The notes under the pieces: generated by a model
Databases searched by the model: none
Seen by the model: the letters and a program-made list of their open reading frames with translations, nothing else
Told to the model about the DNA's origin: nothing
Made by a program: the position numbers and the translations under genes
Shown: positions 36,444 through 51,600 of the stretch, piece after piece
Layout of the letters: each line of letters starts with the position of its first letter
Position numbering within the stretch: the stretch's first letter is position 1
From: Adineta ricciae
Taxonomy: Eukaryota > Rotifera > Eurotatoria > Adinetida > Adinetidae
DNA: 64,000 bases
Assembly: GCA_905250025.1 (NCBI GenBank)
Contig: CAJNOJ010000111.1
Coordinates: forward strand, 171,747-235,746
Direction of reading: 5' to 3'

Positions 36444-39284
36444 TTAAAATTCATCATCTCCTTCTTCAGCTTCATCTCGAATAGTTTTGGCTGTTGACGA
36501 TGATGATTGAAATGGAAACATAACAGGTCCACTGCCATGATCATTAGCTCGCAAAGAACAGAGCTGCTCGAAATTCGATTCAGTTGAGGAGCCTGATGTG
36601 TTTTGTTGCGTTCGATAATTCTCAGATAAATTTGGTAAAGTAGGTGCCGATGTTGCAGCCTTACGACTGTAATGTTCATTATCATCGTGTGCACTTGTCA
36701 TATCTTCATTATCTTGTTGATGCCAAAGTGATTGTTCGTCAAAGACGGGTGGAAATTGTGAATCAAACGATATCTAATTTGAAACGCAGATATGTATGAA
36801 AGTAATCGATTCGAGCAAAGTTACTTTTTTCATATCAGCTACTTTTCGTTCAGTTGATACTTGCTCATTATTCATAGCTTCATCGTCAATATCGAATCGC
36901 TCCACATCATCCTACATAAACACAGTCGTATTATCATCAAGTAAACAGTACTGCATTGGATCTTACTTCTTCATCATCATCATCATCAACATACGGTGCT
37001 CCACTACTACCAAACGATCTCATATGGAAAACATGTCGCCGTAGATTTGATTCACTACTCTCATTCATATTGATTGCATTCTTGATATGTGTCAAAATAT
37101 TTGCAGCTGAATTCATACGAAAATTACTTGGAGCATCGTGTTCACTGGGGTGCATAGCCGACCATTTCTTTTCATCTTCATTCAAATAATCTAAAGCTGT
37201 TTGCCAACGTATTTCCAGCATGTTCGTATTCTCATCGATTTGCTGTTGATCATCAGTTTTGAAAAATGATGAATAATTATTAAATGTAGATGCATATTCA
37301 CGCAAACAGCGAAGTATCTGAGCAATATGACCTGAATTTGGTGAGACAAAACGAGTATGCAGCAACGAGGATGATATGGCATCGTCGGACGATGTACTAG
37401 TCAATATCGACTTGCTCGAAGCAACGTTTAACTCATACTGATCAAGTAAACGTTCGATCAGATTGACCTCGGATGGACTTAACAGCGATTGAAATAATTT
37501 ATAAGAATAACGATTAGTATAAATTAATGAAGACAGATCAGGAAGCTCTAAAATAAATCAAGTGAGGAAAACATGTCAATTGTTGATGGATTCACCTGTT
37601 TTGGAGGATTGACTTTCGTTTCGCAATGGTGTACGTGTCCAAATATCGTTCGATTCCTTCACTGCCTGTGAGCTGATTTGAAAAAGAAGACGAACAATTA
37701 GATAGACTTGCGTATGGAGGAAATTATTATAAATATGATTATGAAAAAGATCATTGAGACGATTTAACAAGTTATTGGAATTTAATGTCTGGTAGATATG
37801 ATCACCGGTATAGTCATTCGATATCGTATGCATTAATCTGGAGAAAAACTTTATCAAATTCAGTCGCATTGATCCTAAACGAACAAAAATTACTTAAAGC
37901 AAAAAATAAACGAGAATGTTACAAACCTAGTGGTTCGCTAATAAATTGATATTTAACTGTTTGTGAACTATCATGAGATGGTGATGACGATGATGATGGT
38001 GGTACTAATGGCGCACAAGGATTGGAAAGTAGCGCTATCAATGGCGGTAAACGTGAAGGTAGCACATCGAGTAAGACGAGATATATTTGAATTAAAGGAT
38101 CTTTTGTGGAATTCGTTGGACATTTGAGAACATTCGGATCTAATTTCCCATAGAATTTTGTCATGGGCGAAGTATCTCCTTCGTCGTTGACCTGCATTCG
38201 TTCATTTTCATCTTTTAGATCCGTTTGTTCTTGCAAAGATATCGAAATACATGATGGTGCAGGTAAATACCGGCCGAGTAAATCGAGAACAGTCGTTAGA
38301 AAGTCGCATCCGCTCGATACAAGGGACGACTTCTTCGGAAGTGAATCTAGTAGTTGTTCTAAGTTCGATTTAGATAGAATATGTTGAGCAAGTCTTAACG
38401 GTGTGAGTGTTTCGTTTCTTTCCGCATTTGTTGATCGATTCTCTGATTCGTTTCCTATAAAGACAAAACAACGGATTTCTCTTCGACATCGTTCTTAACA
38501 TTGATTTCTAAAACATTGACAAACCTTCGTCGTTTTCGTTTTTACCATCGAATAGCCGATCTGCTGTGGTCGACGATAGTGTTGCACTTACATTTCCTTG
38601 ATTATCATTTTCCATTCCGCTGTGCGAATCGAACGCTAAACGTAAAAATTCGCTAAGTAGATTAACAATGTTCATTTGGACATAGGAAGAATCGGTTTGG
38701 ATCAACTGTTGAATAAGACCATCGACTAAATTGATATCTTCATACCATTTGATAGCTTCGGATTGTTGGTCGCCAATATCAGCGATGAAGCGATACAATA
38801 CATCGGTAATGGACGTAGAATCTAAATGTCTTAAGAAATCCTCTCGAAAGGATTGACGAGTTTTGAAATAGTCGAGCAACTGGTTCGATCTTCGGATGGT
38901 CAACGTCATTAAAATTCGTGAAAAATACGAAGCTAGAATTGGATTCAACGAAGATCCATCATTCGAAAGTAGAAACGAATACAAGTGATCAAAATGTTTT
39001 TTATCAAGCAAAGCATCTTGAATACGTTGAAAATCACCCGACAATAATTCACTAACGACATGTGCATTACGAAAGTTTCCATCGGTTGGACATTGGATTA
39101 AATGATCAATTAATTCCTTCATCACATCTTCTTGAACAAGATAATCGATTAAGCGTTTATTTTGTGTTAGACATTCTTGAATTAAATCGTTTTCATCCAG
39201 AAAATCTTGTAGTTTCAAAGATTCAGATGGTTGATCAAGTAGTTTATCAATTGATGATGCAACAATATGACATTCCCAAAACAT
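36444..39284 (-). CDS. PPP6R: Protein phosphatase 6 regulatory subunit (SAPS domain)
   Basis: Exons 38525-39284, 37927-38454, 37596-37874, 36967-37547, 36825-36911 and 36444-36773 give 854 aa, against about 870 in human PPP6R3. The start MFWECHIVASSIDKLLDQ and the following LQDFLDENDLIQECLTQNKRLIDYL match the SAPS family N-terminus closely; LYSFLLSN and LNPILASYFSRILMTL continue the helical repeat. The RLNLIKFF block and NNFLHTQVYLIVRLLF further on also fit. SAPS proteins hold the PP6 catalytic subunit and direct it to substrates in mitosis and DNA repair. The tail (FDSQFPPVFDE onward) is acidic and low complexity. The donors at 38524 and 37926 are both GTTTGT. At the intron before the last exon two in-frame donors 18 nt apart are possible (after 36825, or after 36843). 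Confidence 0.9.
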
Positions 39285-39657
39285 CTTGATTGATTATTTT
39301 ATGAAAAAACAGTCTCTCTTAGCTCATATCTAAAGACAGAAACAGCAAATCAAAGACGATCGAACAAAAACTTCTTCGTTTCTTTTTTAAAGACTACTAT
39401 TTCTTCCTTACATGTTTCACTTCATTATTGACAGAGCGTGAGAAGTAAAAAAGCGAAGAGAAATTCGTAATAGTAACGCTCGCGTCATACCGCCCACTTC
39501 GTACACAAATCTAAAGTGTTTGCTGTGAACGAAAAAGAAATCGAAGTGAAAAAAAAGAACGAAAGAGAGAGAAAATTGCTTGACTGGAAGGAACGTAATC
39601 GGTCTCTTATTTATATACTTGAAAAAAGAGCAAGTGACAGTCAATATCGACAAGAAA
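39285..39657. other. Divergent promoter region PPP6R / six-cysteine protein
   Basis: Spacer between head-to-head starts. A TTATATAC TATA-like element at about 39610-39617 (plus) lies about 42 nt before the secreted-protein ATG. Confidence 0.4.
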
Positions 39658-40529
39658 ATGTTTACGACAGTTGCAATATTCTCTCTTATACTATTATCAG
39701 TCAATCAAGTTGATGGACGAAAGTTTCATTCGAGAGTGAGTTTATAACGAAATAATTGGTGATAAAAGATTTGTTTGTTTTCTTTTTCAAATACTAGCGA
39801 ACGGATCCTTTGAGTGTTTTGCAGAATACATGCGCCAACACACCAAACGCAGGTGATTGTGTACGAATCAAGCTGCAAATGGAAGATCTACTTCGAAAAT
39901 GTAACGATATGGTAACACAAGTGTCAGCTTGTGGAGATGTTCGAAGTAAATATTGCTACATTTGGCCAGCAGAACTATTCTGTTACACATCCGGTGGAGG
40001 TGGTCAGGTTGGCTAAAACTCTATACAATATATCACAGTCCTAATGAAACTTGTCCTTATAGGTAATAGTAACAACAAAGGCGCCGTCAGGAACTAATGA
40101 TCCTAACTGGTACCAGGTAATTCCTGACATCGGTCTCTTTCTCTCGTCTCTAACTTTTATGCATGAATAGATTCCAAGTGATCCTAATGAATTGAAATTA
40201 CGTGGTGATTATTGTGTAACTCATCAAAGTGAAGATAAATGCCGTAATCTCTTGAGCGCATTGAAAGTTCGCTATGAAGAATGTTCGAAACGTCCAAAAA
40301 CTGATGCTAGTTGCCAAAGTTTTAAAATCTCACTTTGCGCAGCGTTTCCAAAATTTTCTCCATGTCTCAATGGCAATGGTGGACTTAAGGTAAGTTAAAA
40401 AAACAAATGACTTCATCGACTGACAAAGACAACTAAACTTGAATGATTTTTCTTTCTTAGCGACGAACGACTCGACTGCAAAATCTCCTTCGACTACGAC
40501 GACAGGTGAGATGGAATGACATCGATTAA
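39658..40529 (+). CDS. Secreted protein with two identical-spacing six-cysteine repeats
   Basis: Exons 39658-39735, 39798-40007, 40063-40116, 40171-40389 and 40461-40529 give 209 aa. Exon 1 encodes a signal peptide (TVAIFSLILLSVNQVDG). Exons 2 and 4 each encode one repeat with exactly the same spacing, C-x8-C-x13-C-x9-C-x7-C-x8-C, starting at TCANTPNAGDC and YCVTHQSEDKC. Both exons are flanked by phase-0 introns, and a short Thr/Pro/Gly linker exon lies between them, which fits exon duplication. The tail is Arg-rich (RRTTRLQNLLRLRRQ), like a basic or processed terminus. I do not recognise the family. The end is uncertain: a GTGAGA donor at 40506 could splice to an acceptor at 40813, leaving VLSA and a stop instead of VRWNDID; the AATAAA at 40933 suggests the transcript reaches that far. 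Confidence 0.75.
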
Positions 40530-40932
40530 TTAAAATTCGAAACTTACGTTAAACATCAATAAGTGAGAAAAAAACATAAATGTCACACTTTTTCGACGTC
40601 ACTACAAGCCACATTTGCTTCCTACGAATTGATTGTAGCGAAAAATAACCCCTCTAGTGAAGCGAAACATCAATTTTTAAAGAACAATTCGTAAAAGATA
40701 TTTTTTCGGAGATATTATTTACTTTATTTCTCATATTGATTCATCATTGTTTTGCAATCTGATATAGATGTCGCTAATGATCAGCCATTTCATTTTTCTT
40801 CTCTCTTCTTTAGGTATTATCGGCCTAAACTACATTCTCTTGACATCATCAGTGGAATTTATTTCTTCAATTTATTATTTTCAATCTTGATCAAACAAGC
40901 ACTTGTTATCATACACTATTTTTCTATTCAAT

Positions 40933-40938
40933 AATAAA
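40933..40938 (+). terminator. Polyadenylation signal AATAAA
   Basis: In a run of overlapping AATAAA hexamers about 400 nt after the six-cysteine protein stop; the likely 3' end of that transcript. Confidence 0.4.
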
Positions 40939-41163
40939 ATAAATTACAATACGCCAGATACTTGTTTTTCTATGTTCGATACAGGTTTTTTATTGAGCAA
41001 AACTGAGAATACATTATGTACTTCTATCAGTAAGCAAATGAGAGTAAAAAACGAATGATATTCGTATCTTCGATAGCAACAAGTCTCATATCACCTTTTC
41101 AGTATGCTAACGAAGAATAATCACAAAACAAAAAGAAAAACCTGATGTTGAAAAGCGTTCCAA

Positions 41164-42272
41164 TCACCGATGTCCCATAAGTTTACCATGTAGATAATCG
41201 TCAATTAAACTTTTCGTGCCGTTTTCATAAATAGCTTCGATCTCCATTTTACGTTTATGCTGTACGAAGAATGAAACTTGTCGACGCCATTCCTGATGAA
41301 CATCGGTTCGTTCAATAAACCGCTCAATCATTCGATGCTCACGTTCATCAGTTATCGGCAACATTTGAGATATATGCAACGAGGATAATGAAAGCAATTC
41401 TTCTGGCCATACGCCTAACCAACGCAGACGATTGCGGTGATGTTCAGCGAAAGCCATTCGGTAGGTACATGCAATCAACACGCCAAATATATCGCAATCA
41501 GTTAAGATATAAATAGGAGTATCATGATAGGTTTGAGATAATTGTAAAAGAAATGATCGAGTAGCATGATCAGGTTGACCACGGCCTGTTATGAGACATG
41601 CACCACGGTATCGAGTTAAAAATCCATCGTTAAGCAAATGCTACGAAAGAAAAGGATTTTGTAATCGTATTGAAACTATGAATATAGTTTACCTGGAAAA
41701 CGGTATCCTTCTCAACGACAAGTATGAATGTAACGAGATGTTCGGTTTCAATAATTTCAATATCATCATCAACTATTAATTGTCCATGAGATAGTTGAGT
41801 ACAATCTGTCAGTTCTTGACTATGTAAATTTCGAAATTGTACATTACCTAAAACAAAAGATTGACTGTTGAACATTTCTCAATTCACTGATGATTAACTA
41901 ACCAGCACAAAAACCTTTTGCTGTCGTGACAAATCCTAACTGACGTCGATCAACACATAAATGCCGGACTAATTGTTCCACGATACTATCACTGACACGT
42001 TGATGACGAAAAAGATTCACCTGAGTGTAAAATAACTCTCGCATATTCATACGTGTTTGTGTACGAACAAGACGATGAACGGTCGACAAAACATAGATGA
42101 ATTGTGTGAAATCTCGGCGAGCTTTCCCGTCTATTTTATCATTCCATTGATAATGTTGATCATTGATGGTCAATGATGGATGTGAAGATGGTAGACGATA
42201 CATTTGCTCGACACATAATGTGCACAAATGTTCGATTGTATTTAAAATCTTTAAACGAATGTTATCTGACAT
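41164..42272 (-). CDS. SPO11: SPO11 / topoisomerase VI subunit A-like transesterase
   Basis: Exons 41903-42272, 41693-41848 and 41164-41640 give 333 aa, somewhat shorter than human SPO11 (396). The winged-helix part carries MNMRELFYTQVNLF, aligning with the catalytic tyrosine motif (Y82; the preceding residue is F as in budding yeast). The Toprim part keeps the acidic residues: E169 in LVVEKD and the D-x-D pair D223/D225 in LTDCDIFG. The usual DPHG or DPYG is DIFG here, an odd change beside the metal site. TGRGQPD and RWLGVWPEEL match conserved blocks. SPO11 makes the double-strand breaks that start meiotic recombination. A minus-strand TTTCAG lies 16 nt before the ATG. Confidence 0.92.
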
Positions 42273-42672
42273 GATCTATAGTCAAATCTGAAAATATGTG
42301 AACCGTTATGCGTATATTTAACGAACATGTTCATGAAAGAAACATGTGTCCAGTCCAGTCCGAGGGTACATGTTAACAGTCTGGTCGAGAAAAAGATTCT
42401 CTATGAACACTAATTGTATGTAATGCTGAACTTGTCCGTCTAAAAATTTGTATCTCAAAATTCAATTCATCGTTCTCCACGTTTGCAGTTCAGACATCGA
42501 GTGACATCTACTCTCGAAAAATATCAATGGTGAAAAAATGCAATAACATAAAGAATTGCAAAATCTGATTCATATAATAAACAACGATTAAGCAAGGAAT
42601 TGCAGCCATTGTGTACTATTTCATTAGTTGATGAAACTTGGTATTGTTAACACATTTGAAAATTTGATCTAA
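42273..42672. other. Divergent promoter region SPO11 / DHX15
   Basis: A 400-nt head-to-head spacer. It carries a SPO11 acceptor-like AG (42288-42289, minus) and a possible DHX15 acceptor TTTCATTAG ending at 42627. No TATA box stands out. Confidence 0.4.
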
Positions 42673-45126
<2,454 letters not shown>

Positions 45127-45227
45127 ACTTTTGTTTTCCTTTATTACTATCATTAGTGTTACACATGATGATTGATCTTTTCTCTTTTTGTGTTTACTAA
45201 AATGTGTTTTTGTTGTCACGTGTCATC

Positions 45228-45239
45228 TTCCTTTTTCAG
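45228..45239 (+). promoter_or_regulatory. Candidate spliced-leader acceptor, gene after DHX15
   Basis: TTCCTTTTTCAG, a strong acceptor, ends 13 nt before the ATG and about 110 nt after the DHX15 stop. Confidence 0.5.
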
Positions 45240-45252
45240 ATCATGATTTAAG

Positions 45253-46109
45253 ATGACATGTAAATTAAACTGGAGTATTCGATCAGATGATGATGAAAAT
45301 TCACACCAAAGTTTATTGTCAGATTGTGATTTCGACTATGATCATAATCCATTGCGACGAAGATATGCGAATGAGAAACGATCGATTTTAGCGTTGAACA
45401 CCTTAGCAATCAATCGATATGAACCACCGACGGCAAGATTACGAACGAAGCCAATTGGTTTTTCGCAACCTACTAAGAACCTATTTCTGACGAATCCAGT
45501 TCTATTTTCAAAACAATCACCATTCGATAATCGTTTTGTGAACATTCCATCTGATAGTATCAATTCACTAGCCGATCGGTTAGACAAATGTAGCTTAGAT
45601 GAAAATAATTGTAAGGGCATCTCATGAATCCGTTTTCTTTTTCGTTCATTCATTCATTGGAATCTTCTTCAGTAAATAAGAACTCTTGTTGGTCGTGTCA
45701 TCACTCTAAACGTCAGATAAATCCATTTTCTGCACCCCGAACGTCACGCTTATTTATTCAATCCAAAACAACAACGACTTTATTCGATCAAGATCATACA
45801 AAACTGTGGTCTCGCACTTTCTCTACAACTTCAACTATTCCAGAGAATCAACCAATCGATTCTCCTCGAAAAGATTCTCCTGAACAATCGTTGTTAACAG
45901 AAGAAGATTCTCTACCTAATCATTCATTCCTATCAAAAATCTTCTTTTTATTAATCATATTTATGTTTGGTCTTGTGCTTGGTTATCTCTTCACCCATGT
46001 ATTCCCATCCACTGTTCTTTATCAATGGTTCATTCGTGCGTGGAATCATGTAATTCGATTAAGTATCGAATCTCTTGAAGCGTGTCTCAGATATGTCTTT
46101 TCATTTTAA
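45253..46109 (+). CDS. Unknown protein with one C-terminal membrane segment
   Basis: Two exons (45253-45610 and 45673-46109) give 264 aa; joining them at TT|GTAAGG and CTTCAG|TAAATA keeps the frame across what would otherwise be two separate frames. The first two thirds are hydrophilic, with an acidic N-terminus (RSDDDENSHQSLLSDCDFDYD) and Ser/Thr/Pro-rich stretches. One strong hydrophobic segment (IFFLLIIFMFGLVLGYLF) follows near residues 211-228, then about 35 residues containing an amphipathic stretch. With no signal peptide, this suggests an anchor close to the C-terminus, cytoplasmic N-terminus. I do not recognise the family. It sits between DHX15 (126 nt upstream) and APC7 (177 nt downstream). 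Confidence 0.65.
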
Positions 46110-46261
46110 TAATTCCACTTTCCTACACCAATTTTATTTCTGTTCAGTGATGTTTTTAATTGTTTTCTTTTGTTCTTTTCTTCAACCTATAGTCATGAAA
46201 TGACCGAGTGAAAATTGGAAATAAACTTTTGTATGTCTATGTCGATTACTAAGAGAGTCAA

Positions 46262-46273
46262 CTCATTTTTCAG
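46262..46273 (+). promoter_or_regulatory. Candidate spliced-leader acceptor of APC7
   Basis: A CTCATTTTTCAG acceptor ends 13 nt before the ATG. Confidence 0.5.
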
Positions 46274-46286
46274 AGTTCATTTCATC

Positions 46287-48381
46287 ATGAGTTCCGTCGA
46301 ACAACTCGAAACACTGCGAAATGCTGAATTGTATGACGACTGTAAAACAATGGTAATTCTCTTATTTAAATGTATTCTTTTGTGTGCAATCTTGTCCCTT
46401 TTTTAGGCAGAATTCATTTTAATACTTGATGAAAGCGGAAAAGATTATCTGGATAACGAGCAACGTTTGACTGTTTATCGATGTCTAGCTGATTCAACTT
46501 GGTTTTTACATGAGTATCATCTAGCGGAATCTTACTACAAAAAACTTTTGCATAGTTACAAACAAATCGAACGAACTGATAAGAATGCCGTAAGTTACAA
46601 TGGTACTATTAGTTTGTTTTCAGAGAAAACTCGTCTTTAGAATGAACCCGACTGGATTGTAGAAAGTAAATATCGTCAACATGCGTGTTTACTGAAATTG
46701 AATCGTTTAAAAGACGCGCTTGCCGCTGTAAGTTGACAAAAAAGTGTTTCAACACCTAAGCAAACCGCTATCTTTAGCTTGAATCGATTGCATTCCATCA
46801 ACGTTCAGCAAAAGTTCACTTAGCGCTTGGGCAATGTTATCAAAAAGTCGGCACGTCAACTCAAGAAGCCACTAGTGCCTATCGAGAATGTTTAAAACAA
46901 AATCCCAATGCACTATCTGCGTATATCGCTTTGTTATCTCTTGGATGTAAATTAAGCGATCTTCTTCATACACATCCATCAGCTGCATCGATTCACCATG
47001 AAAATCAAGCTCAACAACCAACACCGGTAACAGTTTCTCCGTTAGTACGTCAGCCATGGTTTCGCACACTGCTCCAAGCAGATGCCTGCTCAGCCAGCCG
47101 AGATTTTTCCGAAGCATCACGGCTCTACCAACAAATCGATGCTCAGTATTTGCCTCAGTCTACCTATGTGCTATCACAATTAGGTTATACGCAATATTTA
47201 AATGGAGATTATAGTCAAGCATTACACAGTTTACAACGCGCACAACAAATCGACCCTTTATTATTAAAACATATGGATATACTTGCATTTCTTGTTTACA
47301 ATGAATGCAAAGACAATTCATTGGAAAAGTAGAAAACGACCTATTTGTGTTTGGAACTAGAGACGTATTCATGTCTTTTATTTAGATTAGTCAATCATTT
47401 GATGTCATTGGGTGATAATAATCCTGAAACATGGATTGCAATGGGATATTACTGTTTAAAGAAAAATCATAAACCATCGCGGACAGTCTATCTTGCTCAA
47501 AAAGCCTTCGCGTTAGATAATACAAAGATTCAAGCCTTACTGTTGAAAGGTTTAGCTTTGTACAAGTTAAAACGTTACTCAGATTCGCTGAGTCATTACA
47601 AAGATGCAGTTCGATTAGTGCCTTATTGTTTCGAAGGATATAAAGGTGTAGTAGATGGTTATTTAGCAACAAATCGATTGAACGACGCGAGTATGAAAAA
47701 ACATAGATTAAAATAACTAAAGAATCGAATATTTGATTTAGATATGTTTATAACCAATGCTGTTCGTACAAATCTCAAGGAAAATGCACGAGCATTTACA
47801 TTATGTGGACAAGTTCTTGCAAAAGAAGCTTCATCGTTGGATAAAGCTCGAGTTTATTTAGAAAAAGCGCTGGCTTTCAATCCAAAATACACAGATGCAG
47901 TGATCTCTCTTGTTGATGTTTACGGACAGTTGAAACAACAACAAAAGAGTATAGAATTGTACGAGCAGTCCTTTTCTCAATGCCTAGATATTTTGGATCA
48001 TGATGTGTTTAGATTGAAAGAGCATGTTCAAATGCATAGTGACCCACGTATACGGCAATTGTTGATAGAGAACTTGATGAAATCAGGTGGTAGTGAAGAA
48101 ATGTTACAGCAAGTTGTGCGTAATTATCCGTACGTATTCAAATAATTGCTAAATTTTGAATTGAATGATTTCTATTTAGAACAACTCATTTCGAACGGCT
48201 TGAACGTGAGATGAATGATGATTCCAGTTTAGACGGTGGACGATTCGATACTGGAGCCATGGGTGATCTCGATCCAATGGTAAACTTCCATTTATTTCTT
48301 CATTGTCGTCCAAATCTCCATTTATTTCTCTTCTAGTGTGATGACGTTATTGGTGAAAGCTTCAGTGATGAAGATCTATAA
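46287..48381 (+). CDS. APC7: Anaphase-promoting complex subunit 7 (TPR protein)
   Basis: Exons 46287-46352, 46407-46589, 46641-46727, 46778-47328, 47386-47690, 47742-48129, 48180-48279 and 48337-48381 give 574 aa (human about 599). TPR repeats run through most of the length. Blocks that align with APC7 in particular include YRQHACLLKLNRLKDALAAL, AQQIDPLLLKHMDILAFL, ALLLKGLALYKLKRYSDSL and AVRLVPYCFEGYKGVVDGYL; KARVYLEKALAFNPKYTDAV ends the array. The tail is acidic (DDVIGESFSDEDL), as in other family members. APC7 is a scaffold subunit of the APC/C ubiquitin ligase that helps bind coactivators. It follows the membrane-anchored unknown gene on the same strand. Confidence 0.9.
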
Positions 48382-48445
48382 TCGAAATCTCTTTCTCTTT
48401 GTTAATTTTCTATCTGTATGAATTGTATATTAAACTTGTTAGTAT

Positions 48446-48451
48446 AATAAA
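48446..48451 (+). terminator. Polyadenylation signal AATAAA of APC7
   Basis: The hexamer begins 65 nt after the APC7 stop. Confidence 0.5.
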
Positions 48452-48678
48452 AAGAGAAAAGCACAGCATACGTTAAATACAAACAGTAGCAGGTACTTCT
48501 ATCAAAACGAAAATATCGGTTTTCACCTATATTGCATAGCACAAAAAACAACATAGCTCACATATCTTTCTTCTCTTTCTTTCTTCGTTTAAGATTGTTT
48601 GTTGGTTGTTATTACCTATGTAAATGATGATAAAATATATTCATTACAGTCACCTGGTGTGAAATACTCTTCTAAAAT

Positions 48679-51600
48679 ATGGTAGATTCAGAGCCTCTTT
48701 CATCTAATTCATCAGCTATACAATTAACAGACGTAACCGTTCACTTAGGAAATAAAGATGTCTTAAGGTCGATTAATCTTTCTATCGGATCGGGTGGCAT
48801 GTAAGACTGGACTTTGTACATGTGTACTTTATCTTAACATTTCATCTAGTTTTGCTTTACTCGGACCGAGCGGGTGCGGAAAGACAACTTTGATGCGCAC
48901 ATTAGTCGGCCGTTTACATCCCACAAGCAATCACGATGGAACTGTAGGTACAATTTCAATCTATGATAAGTTTTCACACGCATTCGGTCGGCTGGTTGGA
49001 TTTATGCCACAGGAAACAGCATTACATACAACGAATACGATTGAGGAAGAGCTATTTTTCTATGGCCGATTAGCGAATATGCCAACAGAAAAGCTTCAAC
49101 AGCGATGTCAATTTTTAATTCATTTGTTGGAATTGCCAAATAAGAGCAAACTTATTCGGAAATTAAGTGGAGGACAACAGAGACGAGTTTCATTCGCACT
49201 TGCTCTGATCCATGAACCCAACTTACTTATTTTAGGTACGAACACTGCACTTCTCTATCTTCGACGATAAAGGAAATTTGTTTATGATTTAGACGAGCCA
49301 ACTGTTGGTGTCGATCCATTACTGAGAAGAAAGTAAGATGAATATTCAATGGAATTTATGCTTATCCGTTTCACTGCACAGAATCTGGCAGCATTTAACT
49401 GAAATTACAATGAATGGAAATCGAACTGCGATCGTAACCACGCATTATATCGAAGAAGCTCGACAAGCAAACATAGTAAACATTACATAGAGATTTTTCC
49501 TGTGATATTTTCTGTGAATTTATGTCAGGTGTCTTTTATGCGGCATGGGCAACTCTTAGAAACAGATCGTCCAGATAAATTATTAATCAAACATAACCAA
49601 CAAGTTAGTCGAAAGATTCGAATGATACTTTCAATGAAAGTGTATTCTATTCTAGAACCTCGAAGGTGTGTTTCTAGAATTATGTGAAGAAAGACATCTA
49701 TTACATATACAAAATCGTAGTCGAGACAAAGTACATCTCAAAAATCCCTTAACTATCATGAATAAAGTAAAGTTCTATTAGAAGTACATGAAAAGAGAAG
49801 TTTGGTTTATTCTTTTGTAAAGATTTGTCAACCATTCGTATCATCATCATCATCATCATCCAGTATGTTGTTGGAATATATCCTCTTATTGAGATATCAT
49901 ACTTCCTTTTTGTAGGAAACCGACGATGCTGTGCTGCAATACGTTCTTGTGCGCGTCCATCGTTTGGTCGCTCTTTTTATGCACTGCTCATCAAAGATTT
50001 ACTGAAATTTCAACGCAATCCAGCGTATGGATTATTCAATCTACTACTCTCTCTATTTACGTATCTGATGAATTTAGGATGTTGATCATACATTTTCTTG
50101 TTCCTATTCTCCAGATAACATTATTCTGTTTATGTGTTGGCCGAAAATTGACAAACATCTCGGTTGGATTTGTCTCACGAGAAATAATTCAATCAAGCAC
50201 AACTAGTGGATTAATAATGGAAAAAATCGATAAAAATGTGATAAATTTGGTATGAGTTTACAAGTTTTTCGTTCGAATCATTTCTTGAACGTTTAGATCG
50301 GATATAAATCTTTGAGTGATGCTCAACGAATGTTTGAAAAAGGACATTTGTCCGGAGTGATTGATATCGGTGCTAATTTTACTCGTGAGATTTTAGCAAA
50401 AGTAGAACATTGGTAACGATGATATTCATTATCCAAAGACACTTTGATTTTACTATATTCTAGTTCATTTGCTGACGAGAATGAATATTCAGATGCTCAA
50501 GTTTTGATCTATGTCGATCAGACGAGTAAAAGAGACGATTGATTATAGTTTTAGATTTTTAAATTGATGATTTAGATCGACAAATGATCTACGCAATTGC
50601 TGAGGAAATTATTCGGGTCTTGAAAAATACGTCGATGGATTTTAAATTGGGATTTTGGAGTTCATCGGATTCGAAGCACGCGTTACTGAAAGTATGTTAG
50701 TTATTCTTTGAAGAGAAAAAACGAACTGAAATGAGACTTTTTGTTCAAGTTAGGACGATCTGCCAACGATCAGTTAGATTTTGAATTTACTTTTACACAT
50801 TTCATGGTTCCTGGTATTGTTCTTTCGTAAGTTCGATTGTTTCAAAAATCAACAAAGCCAATTGAATTTTTTATAGTGTAATCTTCTTCATGAATGTCGG
50901 CCTTACTGCTCTTTCACTTGTCCTTGAGCAAAGTGATGGTACGCAAGATCGCGTATGGATAACAGGTCATTATCTCATCTTTCTCCAACATCAATTGGAG
51001 TTTTCTGGTGTTTTAGGTGTCAGATCCGATGAAATTGTTTTAAGTCAACTAATTATCCATTTGATGATCCTTATCATTCAGATAGTAATTGTTTTATTTA
51101 CTGCGTTAGTGATTTTCGAGGTTAGATAGACTTTTCCTATATCACTCAAAGAAAAATCTCTTTTCTTAGCTTCCATTAAAAGGTAGTCTTATTTGTACCA
51201 TACTTCTCTGCGCGATACAAGGATTGTGTGGCATGACATTTGGTAAGGTGTAAAAATGAATGGACATGATATAGATGAAATAGTTGTTTGTGTATGTAAG
51301 GATTGATTATATCGACGATTTTCACAACAGAAATCAACACTCACCAAGTTACGATGGCTGCTTTCTATCCTGTCTTACTTCTTAGTGGTAAAAAGATTAT
51401 TTTTAATCTAAATCATGTATTCATAGTATTTGTTATTAACAGGAATTATTTGGCCATTGGAAGGACAACCAATGTGGTTGCGAACGATAACCACATGGTT
51501 ACCAATGACCAAAGCAATTGAAGCAATGCGTGGTGTTCTTCTGAAAGGTAATATTGACTGTAGAGATGTCAGTGATTGGATATTGTTCTAGGATGGAGCA

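Noticed and set aside
45624-46109. Separate 161-codon protein starting at an internal ATG
   Set aside because: Splicing 45610 to 45673 joins it in frame with the preceding exon, making one protein.
49990-50080. Apparent frameshift in the first membrane helix of the ABCH gene
   Set aside because: A 53-nt GTATGG...TTTAG intron (50025-50077) restores a continuous helix.
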